DNA of 64,000 nucleotides from Heterobilharzia americana (Eukaryota > Platyhelminthes > Trematoda > Strigeidida > Schistosomatidae), in assembly GCA_944470555.2 (NCBI GenBank), contig OX104130.1, positions 62,687,160-62,751,159 of the forward strand, written 5' to 3'. The position numbers were made by a program, and so were the translations under genes. This document shows positions 46,806-58,469 of the stretch, one piece after another; positions within the stretch are counted from its first letter, which is position 1, and each line of letters starts with the position of its first letter. Below the pieces are notes generated by a model. That model did not search any database. It worked only from the letters and a program-made list of their open reading frames with translations, and was not told the DNA's origin.

Positions 46806-49800
46806 GCCTGGTTAACTAGTTCACCAGTTACTAGCCGGTCCTAAGATCGGGTAAAGAGGGAAGGTTGGGCATAGGGCTAGCAACCCTACCCCGTAAAACA
46901 AATCTAACCGCTAAACAAACTTCAGAGCACAAACAAAATATAAAAAATGAAAACAAACTTATTCCCCGCTGGAATCGGAGAAGCGAAATGACGCCAGTTG
47001 GTGAAAGCCTGCCTTCGGAAAGCCAATTGGCCGATGTGTCTTCACTCTCGATGAAAGCGAAAGTAAATGTGGGGACATGGAATGTCCGCACCATGTTTGA
47101 ACCCAGCAAGGCAGCCCAGATTGCAAACGAGATGAGGAGGTATCACATCGAAGTGCTTGGGATTTGCGAAAGCAGATGGAATGGGAGTGGACTCTCCAAA
47201 CTGTCAACTGGAGAATCAATAATCTACTCCGATATTGTCACCCAGACGCCAACCACGAGCACACTGAGTTATGGAGTGGCTATCATGATGTCCTCAACAG
47301 CATCGAAGGCTCTCTCTCATACAGTGGGAACCAATCTCCTCTTGCAGGATCATGACAGCAAGATTCAACTCAAAAGGAAGAAAGGTCACAATCATACAAT
47401 GTTATGCACCTACAAATAATGCAGAGCAAGAGAAAAAGGAGGATTTCTACAGACAACTTCAATCAACACTGGACAAGACCTCACTCCAGATGGCGATATC
47501 AAAATCCTAATGGGTGACATGAATGCCAAACTGGGAGGGGACAACACGGGAAGAGAACTAACCATGGGTCGAGAGGCGCTAGGTGAAATGAATGAGAATG
47601 TAGAATTGTTTGCAGAATTCTGTGCATTCAACGATTTGGTGATTGGAGGCAGTGTGCTCAGGCACAAAGATATCCACAAAGCGACATGGATTTCACCAGA
47701 TGGACACACTAAAAATCAAATCGACTTTATCTCAATCTCGAGAATGTGGAGACGCAGTCTACTTAACACAAGGTCAAGAAGAGGAGCAGATGTAGGTTCA
47801 GACCACTACCTAGTGCAAGGAACCTTCCAAATCAAGTTAAAAGCCTTCAAGGAAGCTGATGATAGACCTCAATTCAAGTACAACACTTGGAAACTGAAGA
47901 ATGAAACTACAAAGGAGATCTTCAAGGCAACCATCAAGACAAAATGGGAGACATCGAGGGACATCCCTGAAGAAACCTGTGTGGAAGAACACTGGAAGTC
48001 TTTGAAAGCTATGTGGAAAGAAACCTGCACAGCCGTATTAAGAGGGAAGAAGAAAGGAGACAAGGAGTGGAATGGATCTCGACGGATACCTGGAAGCTGA
48101 TAGAGCAGGGAGAGGAGGATGGTGAAGCAGAAGATAAACCAGTGCAGTGCAAGGATGCTCAACGACAAGAGGAACTGAGTACAATGTATAAAACACTGTA
48201 CAAAGAAGTGAAGAAGAGTGGGTGGAAAGACAAAAGACACTTCTACGAAACACTGGCAAGTGAAGCAGAACAGACAGGCTGCAGGTAGGAGGGATAGAGA
48301 GAGACCTGACAACATTGTATCAAATAACCAGGTTGCTATCTGGTAGAGAAGTGATCAAAGCAGACGAAACCAATAAAAGGTGATGACGGAAATTTAATTA
48401 CGGAAGAAGAGAAACAGAGAAAACGATGGGCCGACCACTTCAAAAAGCTCTTGAATCGACCACCATCACCACCATCACCTGCACTTCGTCCAGAAATACC
48501 ACGTGCAGCCGCTGAACTACAAGTGAACATAAATCCTCTGACAAAAGTGGAAGTCTTGAGTGCCATAAAGCTACTGAAATGTGGGAAAGCAGCAGGACCA
48601 GATGGGATTCTACCAGAAGCACTGAGAACAGACTCAGAGACAACAGCGGACATGCTCACACCACACCACTATTGCAGAAGGTGTGGAAGGAAGAGAAAGT
48701 ACCAGGCGATTGGAAGAAGGGTTACCTTGTCAAACTGCAGAAGAAGGGAGACCTAAGTGTTTGCAAGAAGTGGCGCGGAATCACTCTCCTGTCCACCCAA
48801 AGCAAGCAAAATATTAAGCCGCATCATCCTGGAGAGAATAAAGGATGTGCTGGATTCAAAACTACCACCGGAACAGGCAGGCTTCAGGAAGTACAAATCA
48901 TGTGCAGACCAAATTGCAACGCTTCGTATCATCATAGAACAGAGCATAGAATGGCAATCAGCTCTCTACCTCAACTTTATCGACTTTGAGAAGGCCTTTG
49001 ACAGCGTCGACCGAGAAGTATTTTGGAAACTGCTTCAATACTACGGAGTACCGCAAACCTTTATCCGCCTCACTCAACAACTATATGAAGATGCCACATG
49101 CCAAGTAATTCACAATGGGAAGCTCAGTGATGCTTTCGAAGTGAAGACAGGTAGGAGTGAAACAAGGTTGCCTACTATCCCCCATGATATTCCTTATTGT
49201 GGTGGACTGGATCATGCAGCAAACAGTAGGCAGCGGGAAGAGGGGGATACGCTAGCTGGACTGCGGAAAAGAACCTAGAAGACTTGGATTTCGCCGATGA
49301 CTTATGCCTAATGTCACATAAACTTGAAGATCTACAGGTGAAAACTAACAAGTTGATAGAAGAGGCAACGAAGACGGGACTTCAAGTGAATATAGAGAAG
49401 ACAGAGGTGATGAAGATACCTCACCACCACCATCAACAACAACAAACTCCAGTCACCATCAACGGGAGAAACTTAAAGTAGGTAACCTCCTTCACCTATC
49501 GAGGCAGCACTGTCTCAACTACAGGCGGGACAGACGAAGATGTCAAAGTCAGAATCGGAAAAGCAAGACAGGCGTTCATTAGCCTGAAACCAGTGTGGAG
49601 ATCTTCTGCACTCAGCATGCGGAACAAGATACGGATTTTCAACACCAACGTCAAGTCAGTGCTCTTGTATGGCTCAGAGACTTGGCGCGTCATGAAAGGG
49701 ATTTCTAATAAACAACAGACATTCATCAACAACTGCCTACGCTGGCTCGCTACTGAAGATCAGATGGCTAGAAAGAATAAGCAACAAGGAGGTCTGGGAA

Positions 49801-50095
49801 CGAACCAATCAAGAACCTATCACGCAACAAATATGCAGGAAGAAGTGGAGATGGATTGGCCATGCACTGAGAAGGCCGACTGTGGACATCACGCGTCAGG
49901 CCAGTTGCTCGAATGGAATCCCCATGGGAAGCGACGAGTTGGACGTCCGAGGTGAGGGTGACATGGAGGAGGTCGTGCGAGGAGGAAATGAGAGGTTGTG
50001 GGCTGTCGTGGAACCAGGTTCAAAAGATCTCAGAGAACAGAGTGCACTGGAGGCGTGCTACTGAAGCCCTATGTTCCACTAGGAACCCAAGGGAC

Positions 50096-50146
<51 letters not shown>
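46806..50146 (+). mobile_element. RTE-like LINE, best-preserved near full-length copy (copy I)
   Basis: It is bounded by a 14-bp TSD, TAAATATACTACTC, at 46792-46805 and 50147-50160. The last few bases are ambiguous because CTC could belong to the element's start. It begins GCCTGGTTAACTAG and ends with GGGACTAATAATAATAATAA and about 17 TAA units (50096-50146). It encodes endonuclease then reverse transcriptase in one polyprotein-like order, broken by several frameshifts. The copy matches 50204-51158 almost exactly, so it is recent. Confidence 0.95.
46865..49955 (+). pseudogene. Endonuclease-reverse transcriptase of RTE copy I, frameshifted
   Basis: The coding sequence is spread over frames 46865-47419, 47510-48100, 48013-48288, 48451-48756, 48757-49278, 49284-49481 and 49593-49955. 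The endonuclease part shows VGTWNVRTMFEPSKAAQIAN (about 47070), EVLGICESRWNGSG (about 47150), MGDMNAKLGGDN (47510) and a SDHYLVQGTF end (about 47800), the DNA-nicking domain that starts target-primed reverse transcription. The reverse transcriptase shows LLKCGKAAGPDGI (about 48570), PPEQAGFRKYKSCADQIATL (about 48868), NFIDFEKAFDSVDREVFWKL (about 48974), FADDLCLMSH (about 49290) and SVLLYGSETWRV (about 49656). A short duplication near 49150 shifts the frame just before the active site. It cannot act without correction, but could supply sequence for recombination. Confidence 0.9.

Positions 50147-50150
<4 letters not shown>
50096..50150 (+). repeat. (TAA)n tail of RTE copy I
   Basis: About 17 TAA units directly follow the element's GGGAC end. 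Short tandem-repeat tails instead of poly(A) are typical of the RTE clade. Confidence 0.95.
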
Positions 50151-50152
<2 letters not shown>

Positions 50153-50203
50153 TACTACTCATAATCATTCTTACAAGTAGCTATTACTTCATTAAGAGTA
50201 GAA

Positions 50204-51158
50204 GTATTATTTATTATTATTATTAGTCCCTTGGGTTCCTAGTGGAACATAGGGCTTCAGTAGCACGTCTCCACTCCACTCTGTTCTCTGAGATTTTTTG
50301 AACCTGGTTCCACGACAGCCCACAACCTCTCATTTCCTCCTCGCACGACCTCCTCCATGTCACCCTCACCTCGGACGTCCAACTCGTCGCTTCCCATGGG
50401 GATTCCATTCGAGCAACTGGCCTGACGCGTGATGTCCACAGTCGGCCTTCTCAGTGCATGGCCAATCCATCTCCACCTCTTCCTGCATATTTGTTGCGTG
50501 ATAGGTTCTTGATTGGTTCGTTCCCAGAGTTCCTTGTTGCTTATTTTTTCTGGCCATCTGATCTTCAGTAGCGAGCCAGCGTAAGCAGTTGTTGATGAAT
50601 GTCTGTAGTTTATTGGAAGTGCCTTTCGTGACGCGCCAAGTCTCTGAGCCATACAAGAGCACTGACTTGACGTTGGTGTTGAAAATCCGTATCTTGTTCC
50701 GCATGCTGAGTGCAGAAGATCTCCACACTGGTTTCAGGCTAATGAACGCCTGTCTTGCTTTTCCGATTCTGACTTTGACGTCCTCGTCCGTCCCGCCACC
50801 TGTAGTTGAAACAGTGCTTCCTAGATAAGTGAAGGAGGTTACCTACTTTAAGTTTCTCCCGTTGATGGTGACTGGAGTTTGTTGTTGTTGATGGTGGTGG
50901 TGAGGTATCTTCATCACCTCTGTCTTCTCTATATTCACTTGAAGTCCCGTCTTCGTTGCCTCTTCTATCAACTTGTTAGTTTTCACCTGTAGATCTTCAA
51001 GTTTATGTGACATTAGGCATAAGTCATCGGCGAAATCCAAGTCTTCTAGGTTCTTTTCCGCAGTCCAGCTAGCGTATCCCCCTCTTCCCGCTGCCTACTG
51101 TTTGCTGCATGATCCAGTCCACCACAATAAGGAATATCATGGGGGATAGTAGGCAACC
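50204..51158 (-). mobile_element. RTE-like LINE, 5'-truncated, tail-to-tail with copy I (copy J)
   Basis: A minus-strand fragment lies between 12-bp TSDs, TTAAGAGTAGAA (50192-50203 and 51159-51170). It corresponds to about 49160-50096 of copy I and is almost identical to it, including the sequence around LYGSETWRV. Only about 58 bp separate the two 3' tails, so together they make an inverted pair of roughly 900-bp arms. Confidence 0.95.
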
Positions 51159-51170
51159 TTAAGAGTAGAA

Positions 51171-52104
51171 ATGCAGTTGCATTATTTCTAAACGTGTAAA
51201 TTGGATTATTTCATAGAGAGTTTTAGCAATATTAACATGGAATACAACAAATACCGTATGTATGATGACGCCAGATATAGAGAAAATGCAATTCTGTCTA
51301 TGAAATCAACTTTTATTTGATTAATGTCTGTCTCATCAGAAATGATTGACTTAATAAGCATATAGCCATTATAAAAATTACCACTTTTCACTGCATTTGA
51401 CTACTATCATAATTCAATATCTTTTTTTTCGGAAACATAAGTTAACAACCTCAGGAAGTAAATGCAAGTTTAAGATTTTCTACTATGATTACTTGTCGTT
51501 TATGAAGACTATACGTGAAGAATAGGAAATAAGTGAGATAAAGTAATTCATCTTACTTCTCAAATGTCGATCCTGTTGCTTTATTTCATGATAAGACTTC
51601 TTGTTCATTTGACAAATAAAGTTTTGTGAATTAAATTACAGAGAACTGTTGATCAGTAGTAACTTAAGTACTATAGTTGATATATCAATTTTCTCAACTA
51701 GAAATCAACATCCCAAGTCAATGGTGCTTTGAATATAAGCTACCCTAATCTTTTAGAAATCCATGTATGTGTTTTTTGCAAAGCATAATGCATAAAAGTA
51801 TTCATTCTTTCTATCTGACATAAATCAGTCGTCATTTACAATATTTTCATAATCTTGTTAGTTTCCATAGCATATTTTCTTCTACACTTCTACTACTTTT
51901 CTTGAAAGGAGTATATTTCCGGTTGTCAATTTTTCGTCAGTTTATTCTGTCCCCATAAAATACTAACTTTCCAATACTATAAAAATAGACTTTCTGATAT
52001 TTGCACTTTTGCATGAAAAACGAAATATTAGTAATGTTACTTCACTACTTTCAAGAGTTTAGGATATACCTGATTAAATTAACTTTAAGTTGTTATTCAT
52101 TGTA
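51171..52104. other. Unassigned AT-rich sequence
   Basis: No recognised feature. Confidence 0.35.
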
Positions 52105-52320
52105 GACTGACATCAGTTGGAGGAACAAAGGAAACCTAGGAGCACCGGACAGCTATTTCGTCCTAGTATGGGATGGCAGTGCACACCCACTACCCCACCA
52201 GGGATCAAACCCGCGACCTTCAGACTCCGTGGCCAGTACGTTACCACTGAGTCACTGGGTCAGAATCTAGTGCTTCATATTTCCAATCTCTGTAAGCTCA
52301 TGATATTAACTTTACTCATA
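52105..52320 (-). repeat. tRNA-derived dispersed repeat, third family
   Basis: On the minus strand an A-box-like CAGTGACTCAGTGGTAACG is followed by a B-box-like GGGTTTGATCC. The outer part, GACTGACATCAGTTGGAGG, is shared with the copies at 39870 and 58470. Confidence 0.65.
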
Positions 52321-52834
52321 TAATTGTTAAAAGCGAGTAACCTAATAACATATTTTTTAATGTAGCATCGTCTGTAATTCTCGATTTCGGGCAAAATTTG
52401 TCACGTATCTTTAACCTTCAAATTTGGTTTTGGAAATACGTCCATATAACCAAGGGAAAACTGAATGAAACACTTTAAAACAATTGCTATATCACAAATG
52501 TCATTCAGTTCATATAGGACAACAGTAGTGTTGCAAGTGAGAATTATCAAGAATCAAGTTGCACCACTCAATGTAGTTATCGAGGATTCCTGACAGCGCT
52601 TTGTATCAACAAAATTTACTAGTTCTAAAATTCATTGAAATTTGTAAGCTTTTGTTCTGCTTGCATATCATAGTACGAAGACCGCTTTCATGAAGCAATG
52701 TTTTTCACCATTACTATTTATTGATACGCTAGTAATTCTCCCTTGCTTTACTGGATCTAATTGTTCGACCTCTATTGGCATATGGGCTCCAATCCAGATG
52801 CCTCGGTATTTCTTGAATGTTAATTATGGTAATT
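52321..52834. other. Intergenic sequence; last part matches the flank of another SINE copy
   Basis: Positions 52740-52834 are the reverse complement of about 55800-55880 (TTGTTCGACCTCTATTGGCA, ATGGGCTCC, CCAGATGCCTCG), so the Sm-alpha-like unit extends beyond its ribozyme domain. The rest holds nothing recognised. Confidence 0.5.
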
Positions 52835-53005
52835 TAATTAGTTGTGACTAGCAGAGGAATCCTTCAGATGCGTTTCGTCCTACTTCGGACTTGTCAGCCG
52901 GATGTACCCGCACCTCAGTGAATGATGTTGTTCCCACTGAGCCTCGAACCTCGTACCCATTGCTTCAAACACTAAGGCGTTGTTCACTAGGCTACGGAGG
53001 TACGA
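52835..53005 (-). repeat. Sm-alpha-like SINE with hammerhead domain, catalytic G8 changed
   Basis: The minus strand reads GGTACATCCGG, CTGACAAGTCCGAAGTAGGA, CGAAACGCATC. The core CTGAnGA is CTGACAA, as in the copy at 10345-10540; stem II and GAAAC are kept. The tRNA-like head CGTAGCCTAGTGAACAACG is at about 52995-52977. Confidence 0.75.
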
Positions 53006-53290
53006 TGGAAGTCAAACAATTCTGTCCAGTAAAAAAACGTAGAATTTTAACCGTATTAGTAAGTAGTAACAACTAATACCCGTTGTACAAAAGGTGGCTA
53101 TCGTGCCTCCGCGGCCTAGTGGATAATGCCTTGGCGTTTGAAGCAGTGGGTACGAGGTTCAAGTGTCAGTGGGAACAACACTCACTGGGATGCACATACA
53201 TCGAGCAGAACAGTCCGAAATAGGAGGGAACGTGCGTTATGGACTCTTCTGCTAGCCACAACCAAGCAAATGTTTTTCACTATCAAATTC
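53006..53290 (+). repeat. Sm-alpha-like SINE, ribozyme domain decayed
   Basis: The head CGCGGCCTAGTGGATAATGC (about 53110) and the B-box-like GAGGTTCAAGT are well kept. The ribozyme part reads GAGCAGAACAGTCCGAAATA then GGAGGGAACGTGCGTTATGG, without CTGAnGA. Its upstream flank (TACCCGTTGTACAAAAGGTGG) matches that of the copy at 55505. It lies inverted about 100 bp from the preceding copy. Confidence 0.7.
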
Positions 53291-53849
53291 TGAAGAGGGA
53301 TACACAAAATTTCAGTATTTATCTGAGAACTTTGCACACAAACGGTATGGAAACATCTAGAGTTGACAAACTGGTTTTCGGATTCATATTTAGCAGAAAT
53401 TGTTATGGGTGTGGAAGATATTACGGAAAGCTATTTTTACTTAACGTAACGATTACATTTACAAAAATCAAATAATTTATACTGCATTGGAATATGGAGT
53501 CACTTAGTTTAAAGAGCAAGCAGAACATAGTCACTACTCTGCACTAAAGGGCGAAAAATTAAACACTCCAGCGACCAGCTTAAGGGTATCGTACAGTCTG
53601 ACAAGAAGTCAATTGTGGCCAGAAGAATTCAGTGGTAACATCTTTAATTATAGCATTGTGTGATATGAAAGTGGTTCTCTTGTTACTAAGGGATACAGAA
53701 AACTTTTTCTAATGAGTGCTAGCAAGTATGAAACCCAAGCTCAGAGTTTCCTAGCGTCCATATCAAGTCACCGTGTAATGGAGTTTATTATAAACAAATA
53801 AGGAAAGCAGCTTGACTATCTGAGATAGCTATGGTTTGGCAGATTTGTG
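53291..53849. other. Unassigned sequence
   Basis: No named repeat or supported gene; the 78-codon frame at 53239-53475 starts inside the SINE. Confidence 0.35.
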
Positions 53850-54060
53850 TTGATACCAAATAATGATTGAAGATGAAACTAAGATTTGGCGCGCGCCAGG
53901 ATTTGAACCAGTGACTACCGGGTTTCTGGCATGGTCAGCAGCTAAGTCTCCTAGTTCAGCTGGTAAATCACACACCGGAAACCCAGTGTTCATCAGTTCG
54001 AACCCTATAACTGTCGGAATTTTCATTTCACCTCCAAATAAGGATAGGTTTGATATTAAT
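53850..54060. repeat. Palindromic dimer of tRNA-derived halves, copy 4
   Basis: Inverted halves meet near 53945. The left half carries the inverse B box GGATTTGAACC (about 53899) and ends in the inverse TGGGTTTCTGG; the right half has TCCTAGTTCAGCTGGTAAATC and the B box AGTTCGAACCC (about 53996). The outer ends are AATGATTGAAGATGAAA and TTTTCATTTCACCTCC. Confidence 0.7.
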
Positions 54061-54689
54061 GACAATAAACTAGAAATATGATGGTTGTCCTTAAGGCACT
54101 TGATAGCTGCTTTATTGTAGCACACTTCACAATTCTTTAGCTTCATTCAGTATTGGGAACCACCCTATTTTCAATGAATAGTTTACAAGCAGTAAAATAA
54201 AACAAAGCAAGCGAATTGTAGTTTCGTCTCAGCCACCAAATAGAGTTAGCCTGACTTCTGTATCCATTAAGAATTGAATAATGACCCAAACATTGCTTAG
54301 TAACGCTTATTTTGATGACTCTAAAATATCACTCATTCTCTGCATAATGTTTTACTACCCTTAACCTTTTGATTTGTTTTATCTGTTTTGTGTCATACAT
54401 CACTGATCAGTTTTTGTCTGTTGTATGCTAACTCGATTAACTATCAAATCTTTCAGTTTACGCAATACTTTTATAAATTAAAAAAGGGGCGAAATATCGT
54501 AGAGTTAGTAATAATATGAATGAGAAAAGTTAATTGGAATAAATTGGAAATGTCTTATTAAAAGTTGCAATTATTAGGAAGATCAAATGAAGTAACATCG
54601 GAAACTACTCAATGTAAAAAGAAGAATGATGACGATATAAGAGCACAGAAACTAATTTGACAAAAGGGGAAGCTGGGAAAACAAAAATA
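54061..54689. other. Unassigned AT-rich sequence
   Basis: No recognised feature. Confidence 0.35.
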
Positions 54690-55072
54690 AAGATCTGTTT
54701 GTTGAGTGATAGGTTCTTGGTTGGTTCGTCGCTAGGCCAGAGTTCCTTGTTGCTTACTCTTTCTGGTCACCTGATCTGATCTTCAGAATCGAGTAAGCGT
54801 AGGTGGCAGCTGTTGATGAATGTCTGTAGTTTGTTGGAAACCTCCTTCGTAAAGCTCCAGGTCTCTTAACCATCACATATAAGCACTAATTTGACATCGG
54901 TGTTGAAAATTCGGATCTTGTTCTTTGTACTGAGTGCATATCTCCACACTGATTTTAGGTTAATGAACGCCTGTCTTGCTGTCTTTCCGATCCTGGTTTT
55001 GACATCTTCGTCTGTGCCAACTGTAGTTGAAACAGTGCTGCCTAGATAAGTGAAAGAGACTACGCAATTAGT
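54690..55072 (-). mobile_element. RTE-like LINE internal fragment lacking the 3' end (copy K)
   Basis: A minus-strand fragment covers only the C-terminal coding part of the reverse transcriptase, from AGTCTCTTTCACTTATCTAG (about 55070) to ACCTATCACTCAACAAACAG (about 54690). Unlike all other copies it has no 3' untranslated end or TAA tail, so it is not a simple insertion product. Confidence 0.8.
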
Positions 55073-55504
55073 AGGTAAAATGTAAAAATTTGTTCATCAC
55101 CTTAACAGGACCTACTGGTCACTAAGCAACTATAAATCAAGACAGAATTCTGAAAAATAGTTTTTCTCTACAAATTAGTCAGCATCAAATACTTGCTACT
55201 AAGTTTTTACTTCAAACACATATGTCAACTATGGAATGAAAAAAATCTGTTATTTATCCTGCAATCATGCTTCATTTAGTTGAACAAAACAATGAATTAA
55301 ATTATTATTATCATGCATTTCAGATAAGTGATTTGGTGAGAAGTTATCTTGATAGCAGATTGGGAGCATGAAAAGCTAAACACTCTGAATGTGTCACTTC
55401 TGTTAATAACCCCAATAACAATATTATGAAAGATAGCTGTATATAAACTAAATTATGAAAAATATTTTGACATTATTGAAGTTTATGATAATTTGGTTGG
55501 TTAT
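55073..55504. other. Unassigned AT-rich sequence
   Basis: No recognised feature. Confidence 0.35.
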
Positions 55505-55900
55505 GTCTAGCAGAATCAATTCGATCCAACCAAACAACAGAGAATAACAAGTATGTCAATAAATAGTAATAATTACTACCCGTTGTACAAGAAGTAGCTA
55601 TCATTTCTCTGTGGCATAATGGATAACGCCTTGGAGTTTGGAACGATGGGTACGAGGTTCGAGTTTCAGTGGGAATAGGATCACTCCGTACTGGGATGCA
55701 GGTACATCCGGCTGACGAGTCCCAAATAGGATGAAACGCGCGTTATGGATTCTTCTGCTAGCCACAACCTACGAAATTATCATAATTAACATTCAGGCAA
55801 TATCGAGGCATCTGGATAGGAGCCCATATGCCAATAGAGGTCGAACAATTCTATCCAATAAAACAACGGAGAATAACAAGTATGTCAATAAATAGTAATT
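55505..55900 (+). repeat. Sm-alpha-like unit with near-complete hammerhead, flanked by a 327-bp-period direct repeat
   Basis: The hammerhead domain near 55705-55740 keeps CTGACGAG, stem II (GTCC with AGGAT, one wobble pair), GAAAC and GCGC, but the cleavage triplet is GTT instead of GTC. The tRNA-like head is at about 55608 (CTGTGGCATAATGGATAACG) with a B box GAGGTTCGAGT near 55655. About 38 bases around AGAATAACAAGTATGTCAAT occur at 55535-55572 and again at 55862-55899. That is a period of 327 bp, close to the reported Sm-alpha unit length. Confidence 0.75.
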
Positions 55901-56917
55901 ATGAAAGTTTGTTAAGCCTACAATTATTAGTGATATTAACAATGTGATATGTTGGTATTCATTTAGATGAGAAAATATGAACTTCACTGTTACTGGGTCA
56001 TTACTATAGTTATTTACATATCAATCTTTATTAAACCACACTATACTAAAGTACATTGGTTGGGATTTTTGTATTTTTGCAGAGTTCTAATGCTTGTGCA
56101 CACTGTACTAGTTATTATAAAAGAATAATTGAAGTTCACATAAGTTCCTTTATTCTATTTCGAGAGTAAATATATTAAAATAATCATTATGATTTTGTAA
56201 TGTAGTTCAGAAACTATGATTACAATATTTTCTGTACACAACTGTTATAAAGGTTTCAGATATTATTTGAAATCTAAGTACACTTTAGAACATTGGCGCC
56301 TAACCAAATTTTTGGGGAGTTATAGGAGACTGAAATTCAAGCTTCTCTTGTGGTAAATGATAGCACATAGATCTAAACTAATTATTGAAGTGAGTGAGGT
56401 GATGCTTGATGACATTAAAAGTTCATAGATTGATGAGATTCTTAATTTTAAGCTTAAACCCAATCTTTAATGAATAGTTGTGTTCAGTCTCTGAATTCAT
56501 GCGCTTAAGTACTAGTAAATTAGAATAGAATGTTTTACCACAAATAAACAAATACCATTAATTTTGCATCTGATTTTAGTCAGGTTGAAATAAACTGTGA
56601 AGTTGTTGTAACATAGGAAACTACTAAACTACTAAATAAAAGTCGTATAAATACTTCATTATGACTATTTGATTTAATGTGTTGTACAGTGATCTGTTCA
56701 TACTATTAGTTGAAAAGATATAGATTAGAGGAGTATTCTGCAAGAATAATATTTGAACGAAACGTTACCCACTGAGATCATAAGTAATACATTTTTACAA
56801 GTTCTATTTCTCTGAATGCAGGTAAATAGCTAAATTGATTAACTTAATGTTATATTGAGATGAATAGACTTAAAATATCACAATTTCACACCCTAAACAC
56901 GGTGTATAAGAGTTGGC
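55901..56917. other. Unassigned AT-rich sequence
   Basis: No recognised feature. Confidence 0.35.
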
Positions 56918-57075
56918 TGTCATGCCGAGGGCTTAGTGGATATCACTTTGGTGTTTGAAGCGATAGTTGGTGAGTTCAAGTCCAAATTGGGACAACATCA
57001 CTCACTATGGTGCAGGTATATTCCGCTAATGAAACGCGCGTCTTGGATTCCAGTGTTGGCCACTACCAAAGAAAT
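56918..57075 (+). repeat. Sm-alpha-like SINE with stem II of the ribozyme deleted
   Basis: The head (GAGGGCTTAGTGGATATCAC) and the GAAACGCGCGTCTTGGATTCC (split) end are kept. Between TCCGCTAATGAAACG the stem II block is missing: CTGACGAGTCCCAAATAGGAC is reduced to CTAAT. The copy cannot form the hammerhead core. Confidence 0.7.
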
Positions 57076-58469
57076 TAGTGAATATTTTTACCAGGTGTGT
57101 GTCAAATCTACACATTTAAACAAAGCATAGTGTTATCACATAAAGCATACTTATTCTCCAGTGTGACAATTTATGTTATTGTGGTATAGAGTAATAAAAC
57201 ATTGAAGATGAACACTGAGTAATCATCATCAGCCATTGGATTTCAACTAGGCGTGTTTGTTTGAATTATTTATGCAGTTGACAGAAAATGTCTCAAACTA
57301 GATTAAGGAAATCAAAAACATATTGCCATACGTCATGTCAAGACTTGAATAAAGTTGTTGAATTATGGTTATTATCAGTACGGAGAACAGCTTGCCAGTA
57401 TTCTTCATTCAGAAACTGAGTAATAAAATATTTTGGCTAATAATTAATTTATTGGGAAGAATTCGTTACGGACTATTCAGTATTCAAGCTTTTTAACGGA
57501 TAATTAAAATAATCACCTTTATTCATTTTTGAAAGAAATTTCTAACCATATGTTATTATACTCTTTTCTGATACTGTTTCTCAAATTTGACTACCGAAAA
57601 GATAGAATATGAGTGTTTGAGTTATTATAAAAGTCTGAGGTTTTTCATGTTTCTGATAAAGTTAATCACTTATTTTTACTGTGTAATGGACCACTTTCAG
57701 TGTATTCTTTGCTGCTAGCTAATTGAAGGAGACATATCTGACAAGCTGTGAATGAGTTTTCAGGCAGGAATATAACATCTTATGCGGATAAAAGATTAAA
57801 CATTAGTGAGTTGTAAATATTTACGTTGATCCTGTAGTAGAAGTTTCACAGGAAAGCGGATACTACGTATTTCATTGTTTTGCTTTATTACTCTCTTCTT
57901 GGGATTCAGTACGGTTTAGCATTGATAATTTCAAACTGTCAAGCTTTCATTTGTCTACAGATTGTGCGTTTGTTCCGATGAGCTGCATGTTTGGTCAACA
58001 TCTTTGGATTAAGTTTTCTATCCCAAAACTAAAAATTCGCTTATTTTTCAGCTAACATTCTAGCATATTATTGTTGTATTCACTATTCTAATTAGTATCG
58101 ACAAAATGAGACGCTGAAAAAAAATGCAAATTAGGTAACAATTAACTGATTTGAATGGTTTCCTCAGTGAATTAATAATATTCACAGAGAACATTTAGGG
58201 TAAATTTTGCCGAATGCTCCCATTTTATGATGTTTCAACTCATTCATCTAAACTGTTCTGTTTATAGTCACCATTCGGATGTTATCTCAACTTGACGTAT
58301 ATCTGTCTAAATGTATATTTATCATCCTTTTTTGTACGTAAACAAATGGACCTTTGTGCAAGACTAATCTATGTTTAGAGTTCAACGTCTGAAATAATGA
58401 ATTAATTAATTTTCTGATTCATTTTGGGGTTTTTTAGGAATCTATTTATTTTAAGCTTGTGTTTATTAT
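57076..58469. other. Unassigned AT-rich intergenic sequence
   Basis: No recognised feature in about 1.4 kb. Confidence 0.35.

Noticed and set aside
47869..48315. 148-codon minus-strand open frame
   Set aside because: Antisense shadow of the coding strand of RTE copy I.
50096..50220. CRISPR-like or satellite array at the TAA repeats
   Set aside because: It is the simple-repeat tails of two RTE copies facing each other, with TSDs.
53829..54146. 105-codon minus-strand frame
   Set aside because: It runs through a palindromic tRNA-derived dimer and is explained by that repeat.
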